Positions 8,736 to 16,358 of a stretch of DNA of 64,000 nucleotides are shown here, in pieces. The DNA is taken from contig JAGRGB010000028.1 of assembly GCA_020445745.1 (NCBI GenBank), forward strand, positions 62,001 through 126,000, written 5' to 3'. Origin of the DNA: Rhodocyclaceae bacterium. Its GTDB lineage: Bacteria; Pseudomonadota; Gammaproteobacteria; Burkholderiales; Rhodocyclaceae. The notes beneath the pieces are model-generated. The model searched no databases and was not told the DNA's origin. It worked only from the letters and a program-made list of their open reading frames with translations. A program made the position numbers and the translations under genes. Position 1 is the first letter of the stretch, and every line of letters starts with the position of its first letter.

Positions 8736-10096
8736 GCGGCGATTTCCTCGGGCTGGAGCTGGCGCATGAACAGATCGCGCAACGCGAGGGTCGTCCGCCG
8801 CGAATCGAAGCGGGCGCAGATGCGGGCGCGGCCATTGGCGGACAGGCGCAGGTGAAGTGCGCTGTCGGTGAGGATCCGGCGCAGCGCGTCGGCCAGCGCG
8901 GCCGGATCCCGGGACGGTACCAGAAGGCCGTGCTCGCCGTCGTCGATCAGCTCCGGGATGCCCGAGATCGGGGTCGAAACCACGGGCAGGCCCATGGCCA
9001 TCGCCTCGGCGAGCACGTTCGGGATACCGTCGCGGTCGCCGTCTTCCATGACCTGGCATGGCAGGGCGAAGATCCGCGCCTGGCGGTAGATCTCGCGCAG
9101 GTGATCCTGGGTGACCGCGCTGCGCAGGCGGATGCAGTCACCGAGATCGAGTCGCTCGATCTGCTCCCGGATGCCGTCGTAGGCACTGCCCTGTTCGCCG
9201 ACGATCACGCAGCCGAAGCGCAGGCCGGCCTGCTTGAGGATGTGGCAGGCGTCCACCAGGTATTCGAAGCCCTTCTTCTCGACGAAGCGACCGACCGACA
9301 GGATGATCGGCATGTCGCGGCGGCGCTCGCCGACGGGTGCGAAATACTCGGTGTCCAGGCCATGGTAGATGGTGTGCACGACGTGGGCGTCCGGACTGCG
9401 TGATTTCAGCACTTCGGCATTGGCGGCGGTGCAGGTCGCGACGAAGGCCGCGGCGCCGAGCTTGCGTTCGAGCAGGTCGCCCGGATTCAGGTCGGCCTGG
9501 TAGATGTCCTTGGCGTGGGCGGTGAAGCTGAAGGGCAGACCGGTCAGTCGGCTCGCGAACCAGGTGATCGTCGCCACGCCGTGACAGAAATGGCCGTGGA
9601 GGTGGGCGACCGACGGATCGTTGATCACCTGGGCGGCGATGTGGCCGGCCTGCAGAAACTCCTTGATGAACACCTTGCGCAGTTTCATCGGACCGCGACG
9701 ATAGCGCCAGCTCATCGCCACGGCGCTGGCGAGCACCGACAGGTAGCGCAGCGGCCGGCGGCCGGCGACCCGCAGATGCGCCGCGGCGAAGGTCGGGAAG
9801 TTGCAGACCAGCCAGCTCCCCAGGTTCGCCCCGGACAGGCTGGTCGCCTTGGGCAGGTAGTGCAGTGGCGCGCGGATCGCCCGCACCACCGGATGCACCT
9901 TGGGCTCGTCCTCGCGCTTGATCGAGAACAGCCGCAGCCGCAGCCCCATCTGCTCGAGCAGGTAGATCTCGTTGGCGATGAAGGTTTCCGACAGCCGCGG
10001 AAAACCCTTCATGACATAGGCGATGCAGGCGCTGTCACGAGAGGCCGGCGCTGCGGCGGGCTGCAGTCTCGACAGGGGCACGACGGGGGCGTTCAT
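8732..10096 (-). CDS. family 4 glycosyltransferase (GT4), second of a pair
   Basis: The 454-residue protein has the GT-B fold of glycosyltransferase family 4. N-terminal GFPRLSETFI is typical of exopolysaccharide GT4 enzymes, FTAHAKDIY sits mid-protein, and the donor-binding half has SVGRFVEKKGFEYL and the EX7E-type segment DGIPNVLAEAMAMGLPVV. The ATG at 10096 has GGAG about 9 bases ahead of it and gives a 62-base overlap with the upstream GT4 gene. A later Met at residue 29 would remove the overlap but would cut into the first beta strand, so the long overlap is accepted. It resembles the neighbouring GT4 (10035-11306) along its whole length, so the two probably arose by duplication and add successive sugars. 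Confidence 0.8.
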   Translation of the reverse strand: MNAPVVPLSRLQPAAAPASRDSACIAYVMKGFPRLSETFIANEIYLLEQMGLRLRLFSIKREDEPKVHPVVRAIRAPLHYLPKATSLSGANLGSWLVCNFPTFAAAHLRVAGRRPLRYLSVLASAVAMSWRYRRGPMKLRKVFIKEFLQAGHIAAQVINDPSVAHLHGHFCHGVATITWFASRLTGLPFSFTAHAKDIYQADLNPGDLLERKLGAAAFVATCTAANAEVLKSRSPDAHVVHTIYHGLDTEYFAPVGERRRDMPIILSVGRFVEKKGFEYLVDACHILKQAGLRFGCVIVGEQGSAYDGIREQIERLDLGDCIRLRSAVTQDHLREIYRQARIFALPCQVMEDGDRDGIPNVLAEAMAMGLPVVSTPISGIPELIDDGEHGLLVPSRDPAALADALRRILTDSALHLRLSANGRARICARFDSRRTTLALRDLFMRQLQPEEIAA

Positions 10097-11306
10097 CGGG
10101 ATTCTCCAGGAGGCTCTTGAGCAGATTCAGATTCCGGTCATTGTCGAAACCGCTGCCGATGGTCTCGCGGCCGGCGCGGCCGAGCCGCTTGCGCAGCGGG
10201 GTGTCCGCCAGCAGGCGCGCGATCGCGTCGGCCAGATCTGCAGGCCGGTCGGGTTCGATCAGCAGGCCGTTGTGTTCGTGGGCGACGACTTCGGGGATGC
10301 CGGAAATCCGGGTCGACACCACCGGCAGTTCCATCGCCATCGCTTCGAGGAGCACATTCGGAATGCCGTCGCGATCGCCGTCCTGGCCGATTCGCGAAGG
10401 TTGCACGAAGGCCGCCGCCCGGCGATAGCGGCTGATCACCGCGTCGCGCGGCAACTTGCCGGTGAGCATCACGCGACCCTGCAGGCCGTCGCGCTCGATC
10501 TGTTGCTGCAGGCTCGCGTGCTGGTCACCGTAGCCGACGATTTCGCAGCGGAAGTCCAGGCCGCGATCGGCGAGCCGCCTGCACGCCTCGATCAAGGTGT
10601 CGAAGCCCTTCTTCTCGCGCAGGCGGCCGACTGCCAGAACGAGCGGCGGATGCGCCGCGATGGCGTCGTGGCCGCGGCAGAAGCGATCGGCGTCGACGCC
10701 GTGGTACATGCGTTGAATGTCTGCACCGGGGGCGATCCGGGCGAGGGTCTGGCGGTTGTATTCGGTGCAGGTCACCGTAAACCGCGCTGCATCCAGCTTG
10801 CGCCTCAGATCATCGGGACTCGACAGGTAGATGTCCTTGGCGTGGGCCGATATCGAGAACGGCACGCCCAACTTGGCGACCAGTTCGGCGATGTCTGCCG
10901 GACGGGAAATGAAGTGGGTGTGCAGATGGCGGATGCCCTTGCGCTGCAGATTGTGGGCGAGCCAGCCGGCACGCACGAAATCCGTGAGGGCGCCGCGCCG
11001 CGACATCGCCGAACGCAGCCCGGAGAAATAGGCCAGCGGCCGATATACGAGCAGGCTCAGGTGCGCGCACAGCAGCGTCAGCAGGTTGGTCGACTTCGCT
11101 TCGGGCAGGTAGGTGACCGGCGCTCGCACGCGATCGACTGCATCGTGCTGGAATTCGTCGGTCGGCGCCTGCATCGCGAAGATGTGCAGTTCCTGGCCGA
11201 GCCGCTCCAGCCCCAGGATCTCTTCCAGGATGAAGGTCTCCGAGAGCTTGGGGTAGATCTTTACCAGCAGGCCGATGGGGCCACGATGGGCGTGCATTTC
11301 TGCCAT
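10035..11306 (-). CDS. family 4 glycosyltransferase (GT4), first of a pair
   Basis: The 423-residue enzyme shows the GT4 layout: KIYPKLSETFI near the N-terminus, SAHAKDIY in the middle, AVGRLREKKGFDTL at the start of the C-domain and DGIPNVLLEAMAMELPVV as the EX7E donor-site motif. The ATG at 11306 has CGGAG about 9 bases upstream and overlaps the end of the preceding GT28-like gene by 46 bases. Its own end overlaps the next GT4 by 62 bases. The C-terminal 20 residues, Arg-rich and overlapping the next gene, look like an extension of no known function. It probably transfers a sugar from a nucleotide donor during repeat-unit assembly at the inner face of the membrane. Confidence 0.8.
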   Translation of the reverse strand: MAEMHAHRGPIGLLVKIYPKLSETFILEEILGLERLGQELHIFAMQAPTDEFQHDAVDRVRAPVTYLPEAKSTNLLTLLCAHLSLLVYRPLAYFSGLRSAMSRRGALTDFVRAGWLAHNLQRKGIRHLHTHFISRPADIAELVAKLGVPFSISAHAKDIYLSSPDDLRRKLDAARFTVTCTEYNRQTLARIAPGADIQRMYHGVDADRFCRGHDAIAAHPPLVLAVGRLREKKGFDTLIEACRRLADRGLDFRCEIVGYGDQHASLQQQIERDGLQGRVMLTGKLPRDAVISRYRRAAAFVQPSRIGQDGDRDGIPNVLLEAMAMELPVVSTRISGIPEVVAHEHNGLLIEPDRPADLADAIARLLADTPLRKRLGRAGRETIGSGFDNDRNLNLLKSLLENPDERPRRAPVETAARRSAGLS

Positions 11307-12556
11307 GTGGGAGCACTCCGGGTCGGGATACGGGCGGGTTCGGCGATCAGCGCGGGACTGGCGGGCGACGGCCGGCCGTCGATCAGCAGGAAGATCGCGT
11401 CTGCCACGCCGTCGAGGCCGTCCAGGGCGATGCTGTTCGGATTGGCTCCGTCGCCATGCAGCGAGTCGATTTCCTGGCCGACGGTCTCGAGCAGCCTGGC
11501 CGGGCACAGTTGCTCCGGATGGACGCTGCGCAGCAGACCGAGGGCTGCCATGCGCTCGGCGCGGATGCCCTGCTCGAGCACCGGCTTGACGCGCGGTACG
11601 ACGACGGCGCGCTTGCGCAGCGTGAGCAATTCGCAGACGGTGTTGTAGCCGCCCATGCACACCACCACGTCGGCGGCATCCATCAGCGACATCATGTCGT
11701 CGGTGAAGTCCTGGCGGCTGACGCAGTCCATCCGGCCGGCGACCTCGACGATCGCCCGACGATGCTGTTCGGCCATTTCGGGACCGAACACGATGTGGCT
11801 GCGCGGGCGCTGCCAGTCGGGCATCGCCGCCAGCCCGTCGACGTAGGCCTTCACCATCGCATGCCCGTCCTCGCCGCCGCCCGGCGTCACCAGGACCAGT
11901 GGCTGGCGGCCGACCACGCCGAGTTCGCAGCGGACCTCGGCGCGCGACCGGCGACCGGCCTTGCGGCCCAGATAGCCGCAGAATTGGACCTTGGCGGCCG
12001 CACAGGCCGGGAATCCGTATTCGCTGCACAGGTCGAAGACCTTGCGGTTGCCGACCACCAGCACCTGGTCATAGTGGGACTCGATGGCGTCGAAGTAGCG
12101 GTTCTTGCGCCAGACCCGGGTGGTCGCTTCGCGGCTGTCGAGAATGTCGCGGAGCAGCAGGACCATCTTCGGTCGCTCGATGCCCGGCGGCAGCGACTGC
12201 AGCGCGCTCGACAATTCGTCCTCGACGCCGAACGGCTTCTTGTCCACCAGAATCAGGTCGGGCTCGAAATCCTCGACCGTGCTACGGATGATGCTGGCGC
12301 GCAGCCGCACCGTCGATTGGAGGTTCATGTCGAGGAAGCGCGCGCCGTAGTGCCCGGACGTATTGCGCGACAGGCATGGCAACTTGACGTAGTCGATGCG
12401 CTGGGGGATGCGAAAGGCGTGCAGCATCGGCGAGCCGGTGATGATCAGAACCGAAAGCTCCGGGTCGCGGTCCACCAGGTGACGGGAGATCTCCAGCATC
12501 CGGCGGATGTTGCCGAGTCCGAAGGTGTCGTGCGAATAGACGAGGACGCGTTTCAT
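11261..12556 (-). CDS. GT28-like glycosyltransferase, first gene of the polysaccharide operon
   Basis: The 431-residue product starts MKRVLVYSHDTFGLGN, a strand-loop motif typical of GT-B glycosyltransferases. It has VVCMGGYNT near residue 300, the family 28 donor-site signature also seen in MurG. The ATG at 12556 is preceded by a perfect AGGAGG 8 bases away, so translation should be strong. It is the promoter-proximal gene, about 78 bases after the predicted start from a sigma-54 promoter. Its last 46 bases overlap the following GT4 gene. The paralogue at 981-2192 closes the same operon. Being first suggests it may start chain assembly, but that is inference. Confidence 0.75.
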   Translation of the reverse strand: MKRVLVYSHDTFGLGNIRRMLEISRHLVDRDPELSVLIITGSPMLHAFRIPQRIDYVKLPCLSRNTSGHYGARFLDMNLQSTVRLRASIIRSTVEDFEPDLILVDKKPFGVEDELSSALQSLPPGIERPKMVLLLRDILDSREATTRVWRKNRYFDAIESHYDQVLVVGNRKVFDLCSEYGFPACAAAKVQFCGYLGRKAGRRSRAEVRCELGVVGRQPLVLVTPGGGEDGHAMVKAYVDGLAAMPDWQRPRSHIVFGPEMAEQHRRAIVEVAGRMDCVSRQDFTDDMMSLMDAADVVVCMGGYNTVCELLTLRKRAVVVPRVKPVLEQGIRAERMAALGLLRSVHPEQLCPARLLETVGQEIDSLHGDGANPNSIALDGLDGVADAIFLLIDGRPSPASPALIAEPARIPTRSAPTWQKCTPIVAPSACW

Positions 12557-12622
12557 TCCTTGAGCCTCCTGTTGGCTTTTCTTGACCCCGTCTTCCCCGC
12601 CGTGCGCCGGAAATCGTTGCCT

Positions 12623-12639
12623 GTGGGATCTTGTCCCAC
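12623..12639. repeat. palindrome GTGGGA-N5-TCCCAC at the operon start point
   Basis: The two 6-base arms are perfect inverted copies around a 5-base centre. The site spans about -5 to +12 relative to the start predicted from the sigma-54 promoter. A near-identical site (12947-12963) sits at the start point of the divergent regulator gene. It could be an operator for a shared repressor or a hairpin at the 5 prime end of both transcripts. No U-run follows, so it is not a terminator. Confidence 0.55.
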
Positions 12640-12644
12640 CAGCT

Positions 12645-12660
12645 TGCAAGTCCTGGGCCA
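12645..12660 (-). promoter_or_regulatory. sigma-54 promoter of the polysaccharide operon
   Basis: On the minus strand the sequence reads TGGCCC, 5 bases, TTGCA. This has the invariant GG and GC spaced by exactly 10 bases, all of the -12 element and five of six bases of the -24 element. The predicted start is near 12634, about 78 bases before the first gene. An NtrC-family gene lies divergently next to it, which fits sigma-54 control. Confidence 0.65.
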
Positions 12661-12744
12661 GCGGGTGCCAGGCTTGTAACGCACGGTTTTTCAATCAGTA
12701 ATGAAACGGAAGCAAATGAATGGTGGGATGTGGGTGGGGCAGAT

Positions 12745-12760
12745 CACCAAATTTTTGGTG
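12745..12760. promoter_or_regulatory. inverted repeat CACCAAA-TT-TTTGGTG, candidate activator site
   Basis: A perfect 7-base inverted repeat with a 2-base centre lies roughly 120 bases upstream of the predicted operon start. Enhancer-type activators of sigma-54 polymerase commonly bind at that distance. The assignment to the adjacent regulator is inference. Confidence 0.4.
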
Positions 12761-12910
12761 CGGCTTCCCCAGCCCCGGGCAGGGCGCCCCCGGCGAACCC
12801 GTGGCGGCGCATATCAGGCGCTTGCAGCGGTATGTCACAACATATAACGAAGGGAATATTCCATGCGCCTCGAATGTTGTCCGGCGGGGCCCCTGCGTGC
12901 GCGAAACTGA

Positions 12911-12939
12911 TTGCCTCGAAGCGGGTCTTCGGTTATAAA
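12911..12939 (+). promoter_or_regulatory. sigma-70-type promoter of the NtrC-like regulator
   Basis: TTGCCT and TATAAA are separated by 17 bases, matching four of six and five of six consensus positions. The predicted start is near 12946, just before the palindrome at 12947-12963 and about 100 bases before the regulator ATG. Confidence 0.5.
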
Positions 12940-12946
12940 TGAGTGT

Positions 12947-12963
12947 GTGGGAAAAAATCCCAT
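12947..12963. repeat. palindrome GTGGGA-N5-TCCCAT at the regulator start point
   Basis: This is the second copy of the GTGGGA-N5-TCCCA element found at 12623-12639. It begins at the predicted transcription start of the regulator gene, a position suited to repression or autoregulation. The 5-base centre is all A here, while the arms are conserved. Confidence 0.5.
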
Positions 12964-13046
12964 AACCCCTCGGGCGAACGCCGGGCCCGAATCGCCGGGA
13001 GCGCGGCACGAGCGAAGGCATGCGGAGCAGTCGGGAGCAAGACGAG

Positions 13047-14432
13047 ATGGGGCAGGCGATACTGATCATCGAGGACGAAGCGACGCTTGCGAAGAACATG
13101 CGCATATTCCTCGAGCGGGACGAGTACGAGGTGCGGGTCGCCGAGTCGGCCGAGGAAGGCTTGGCGCTGATGGACGTGTTTCGTCCGGATGCCGTGGTCC
13201 TCGATTTCAATCTGCCTGGCATCGACGGCGTCGAGGCGCTCGAACGCATCCGTGCGATCGATCCCGACATCAAGGTGATCATGATCACCGGCCACGGTAG
13301 TGTCGAACTGGCGGTCGAGGCGATGAAGCGCGGTGCCTTCGACTTCCTCACCAAGCCGGTGCCGCTCGGCAAGCTGAAGGTATTGCTTGAGAAGGCATTC
13401 GGTGAAGCGCGCCGCGACAGCGCGCTCGAGTACTACCAGCGGCGGGAGAGCGCGCAGGCCGACCTGGACAGCCTGCTCGGCGAATCGGCGCCGATGAAGG
13501 CGCTGAAGGCGATGATCTGCAAGGTGCTGGAAGCCGAATCGGGCCTGCGGGACAGCGACGCGCCGGCCGTGCTGGTGCTCGGCGAGACCGGCACCGGCAA
13601 GGAACTGGTCGCGCGAGCGCTGCATTTCAATGGCCCGCGTTGTGACAAGCCCTTCGTCGAATTGAACTGCGCGTCGATACCGCCGCAACTGCTCGAGTCC
13701 GAACTGTTCGGTCACGAGCGCGGCGCGTTCACCGACGCCAAGGACCGCAAGCTCGGGCTGGTCGAAACGGCCGACGGCGGCACGCTGTTCCTCTACAAAA
13801 TCGGCGACATGGACCCGGCGCTGCAGGCCAAGCTGCTCAAGCTGCTCGAGGAAAAGACCGTCAGGCGGGTCGGCAGCCTGCGCGACCAGCGGGTCAACGT
13901 GCGCATCGTCGCCGCCACCCACCGACCGCTCGAAGCGCTGGTGCGCGAGAACAGGTTTCGTGCCGACCTGTTCTACCGTCTGCGCGTGGTGCAGCTCGAA
14001 CTGCCGCCGCTGCGCGACCGGGGCAGCGACATCCTGCGGTTGGCCGAACATTTCGTGCGGTCCCATGCGTCCCGCTACGGCAAGCGCCCGCCGACCCTGA
14101 CCCCCGCCGCCCAGAACGCGCTGACCCGCCATACCTGGCCGGGCAATGTGCGTGAATTGCGCAATGTGCTCGAGCAGGCGGTGCTGCTGGCGCCGGACGG
14201 ACGCATCGAGGCGCGTCAATTGACGCTGTCGACGAATGCCGCCGAAGTCGCCGGCGCGAGCCCTGGCGCCGAGGCGCCGGCGACGCTCGCCGAGATGGAG
14301 CGTCAGATGCTCTCCCGCGCGCTGGAGCGCAGCGGCTGGAACGTCTCGCGGGCGGCCCGCGAACTGGGACTGACCCGCGATACCCTGCGTTACCGCATCG
14401 AGAAGCTGGGGCTGGCGGACGCCTCGCGCTGA
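13047..14432 (+). CDS. NtrC-family response regulator with altered Walker B (Tyr-Lys) and GAFTDA loop
   Basis: The 461-residue protein has a receiver domain (phospho-acceptor Asp53 in VVLDFNLPG, Lys in LTKP), an AAA+ domain (Walker A GETGTGKE at 179-186) and a C-terminal Fis-type helix-turn-helix (NVSRAARELGLTRDTLRYRI). Two key motifs depart from the family. The sigma-54 contact loop reads GAFTDA instead of GAFTGA. The Walker B Asp-Glu of LFLDEIG is Tyr250-Lys251 (TAC AAA at 13794-13799). The Arg finger region FRADLFYRL is intact. Loss of the Asp-Glu pair would be expected to stop ATP hydrolysis. The ATG at 13047 is chosen because homologues begin near ILIIEDE; 13020 is an alternative. It is divergent from the polysaccharide operon, which it probably controls; no histidine kinase is seen. 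Confidence 0.85.
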   Translation: MGQAILIIEDEATLAKNMRIFLERDEYEVRVAESAEEGLALMDVFRPDAVVLDFNLPGIDGVEALERIRAIDPDIKVIMITGHGSVELAVEAMKRGAFDFLTKPVPLGKLKVLLEKAFGEARRDSALEYYQRRESAQADLDSLLGESAPMKALKAMICKVLEAESGLRDSDAPAVLVLGETGTGKELVARALHFNGPRCDKPFVELNCASIPPQLLESELFGHERGAFTDAKDRKLGLVETADGGTLFLYKIGDMDPALQAKLLKLLEEKTVRRVGSLRDQRVNVRIVAATHRPLEALVRENRFRADLFYRLRVVQLELPPLRDRGSDILRLAEHFVRSHASRYGKRPPTLTPAAQNALTRHTWPGNVRELRNVLEQAVLLAPDGRIEARQLTLSTNAAEVAGASPGAEAPATLAEMERQMLSRALERSGWNVSRAARELGLTRDTLRYRIEKLGLADASR

Positions 14433-14496
14433 GCGGATTGCGGCCACGGCGCGCCAGCCACTTCATCGCCCCGGTCGCAGTCGGCGCCGGGACGAG

Positions 14497-16278
14497 TCAG
14501 TGCCCCGTCGTCATCGCGCTGCTGCGGGTCGCGGCGAGTCCGGCCCACCAGCTCGCGAGATGGCGCCGGATCTCGGGCGGGAAGGCGATCTGCGGCAGCG
14601 AAAAGTCCTGCTCCGACACCTCGCCGTGGGCGCTGAGCAATGCCACCTCCCGTTCCCGGATCAGCCGTTCGGCCTTGTGGAAGGCCTCCTCGAACGACCG
14701 GCTGTCCGGTAGCGCGTCGTGGAAGAAGGCGCGCCCGAAATAGGTGAAGTCGTTCTCGTCGGCGCAACCGAAGGAACGCCGGTCATGGCGCGCGGCGGTG
14801 ATCACCAGGGTGCCGGCATCGGCCAGGGCGGGGATGAAGCCACCGGAGTAGCAGGCCGAGACCACCACCACCCGCCAACGGATCCCGGAGCGACGCAGCA
14901 TTTCCGCGAGCCGGCTCGCGGCCAGGTCCGGCAGGTCGTGATGGGCCTGCGTCAGTGACAGCTGGTGGTCGGCGGATCCGTGGCTGCTCAGGTAGAGGAA
15001 GAGGATGTCCTGGTCGAGATCCATGCGCCCGGCGATCGCCTGCAGCGCTCGCTCGAGGGCGGTCAGGCTGGCGATCGGCTGTGTGCCGATCGTGCTGCGG
15101 CTGTTGACCAGCGAGACCGAGCGGCTACGCGTGGCGAAGCGCTGCTCGAACTGGCCGCGCACGAATTCGGTTTCACGTCGGAACACCTCCTGGGTGCCAT
15201 CGCCAGCCACCGTCAGCAGGTACATGTCGATGGTGGACGGATCCCCGCGTGCCAGTCGTTCGAGTTGCGCCTGCAGGCGCCGGGCCTCCGAATAGAGCTG
15301 GGCCTCGTAGGCACCCAGTCGGGCGCGCTCGGCGACCGGATCGAGCAGTTCGCCGTACCGCCAGCGTCCCGACAACTGGCTGTGGCCGGCCTGGGGTGTG
15401 GCGAGGGTCAGCACCCCCTGCCCATGGAACCTGCCTTCGGCGAAATCGCCGACGTAGCGATCGCCGCTGGCCATCTTCAGCGAGCCCCTGCCGCTTGCCA
15501 CCCAGTTCACGGTGTCGCCCCGGTACTCGCTGCCGTCGGCAAATCGGATGCGCGCCGGCCCGACCAGTTCGCCCCGCTCGAAGTGGCCCTCGAAGACGAC
15601 CCGATCGGCATCGCTGAAACGCCCCGCGCCGTGGGGCAGCCAGTTGATGAAGTCGCCTTCGTAGCGGCCGCCGTCGGCATAAGTGAGCTGGCCCTTGCCG
15701 GTGAACTGGGCGTCTTCGAAGTGCCCTTCGTAGATGTCGCCGAGGGCGCTTTCGAATCGCCCGATGCCGTGCAGCAGTCCGTGGCGGTGCTCGCCTCGGT
15801 AGCGGCTGCCGTCGACGCCCCGCCATTCGCCGCGGCCGCTGCGCCGGCCGTCGCGGAAGCTGCCGACGTATTCGCCGTCGGGACCCCGGTAGCGGCCCTG
15901 ACCGTGCAGCACGCCGTGGCGGAACCAGCCGCTCAGGGTGCTGCCGTCGGCCGCCTCGATGCTGCCCTCGCCATTGAGGGCACCATTGCGGAACATTCCC
16001 CTGTGAATGCTGCCGTCCGGCAGTGTCAATCGCCCCTGACCGGACATCACGCCGTCTTCGAAGCCCCCTTCGTAGTGGGAGCCACTGTCCCAGCGCAACA
16101 CCCCCTGGCCGTGCAGCCGGCCATGCTTCAAGGGACCCTGGTAGTGGCCACCGTCCGGGGTGTCGACCATTGCCGCGAACAAGGCGCTGCAGCCCAACCC
16201 CAGCAGCAGTGCCAGGGCGGACAGGCTGTGGCGGATCGCGCCGATGGCGCGGTGGCTTGGGGACGGGCGTGGCGTCAT
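14497..16278 (-). CDS. exported MORN-repeat / C13 (legumain-like) peptidase
   Basis: The 593-residue protein has an N-terminal hydrophobic segment (about residues 24-41) with an LGLGC sequence that may be a lipobox. About eleven MORN repeats of some 23 residues follow (GxYxGxFxxGxxxGxG pattern, residues about 43-300). The C-terminal domain carries FLYLSSHG (His about 433) and VVVSACYSGG (Cys about 476), the His-Cys dyad of clan CD peptidases such as legumain-type C13 enzymes. The ATG at 16278 is the best start but has only a weak ribosome site. It converges with the NtrC-like gene. MORN repeats may bind membrane or envelope polymers and place the protease there; the substrate is unknown. Confidence 0.75.
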   Translation of the reverse strand: MTPRPSPSHRAIGAIRHSLSALALLLGLGCSALFAAMVDTPDGGHYQGPLKHGRLHGQGVLRWDSGSHYEGGFEDGVMSGQGRLTLPDGSIHRGMFRNGALNGEGSIEAADGSTLSGWFRHGVLHGQGRYRGPDGEYVGSFRDGRRSGRGEWRGVDGSRYRGEHRHGLLHGIGRFESALGDIYEGHFEDAQFTGKGQLTYADGGRYEGDFINWLPHGAGRFSDADRVVFEGHFERGELVGPARIRFADGSEYRGDTVNWVASGRGSLKMASGDRYVGDFAEGRFHGQGVLTLATPQAGHSQLSGRWRYGELLDPVAERARLGAYEAQLYSEARRLQAQLERLARGDPSTIDMYLLTVAGDGTQEVFRRETEFVRGQFEQRFATRSRSVSLVNSRSTIGTQPIASLTALERALQAIAGRMDLDQDILFLYLSSHGSADHQLSLTQAHHDLPDLAASRLAEMLRRSGIRWRVVVVSACYSGGFIPALADAGTLVITAARHDRRSFGCADENDFTYFGRAFFHDALPDSRSFEEAFHKAERLIREREVALLSAHGEVSEQDFSLPQIAFPPEIRRHLASWWAGLAATRSSAMTTGH

Positions 16279-16358
16279 CGATGCGCGGTCAGGCAGGGTG
16301 TCCACCGATGTTAGCGCGTGGCGGCTGCAGGCAGAAATCCAGGCGAGGCGGGGCGGGG

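Larger units (their letters stand above)
12557..13046. other. 490-base divergent regulatory region between the polysaccharide operon and its NtrC-type regulator
   Basis: No gene is seen here. Reading right to left it holds a sigma-70-like promoter for the regulator (12911-12939), a palindrome at its start point (12947-12963), a 16-base inverted repeat (12745-12760), a GTGGGA half site (12723-12728), a sigma-54 promoter pointing at the operon (12645-12660) and a second copy of the palindrome at that start point (12623-12639). Several stretches such as 12741-12760 and 12931-12957 are clearly more AT-rich than their surroundings. Confidence 0.75.

Noticed and set aside
10012..10096. A shorter GT4 start at the internal Met (10012) to avoid the 62-base overlap
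   Set aside because: It would remove most of the first beta strand, and it lacks the good ribosome site seen before 10096.
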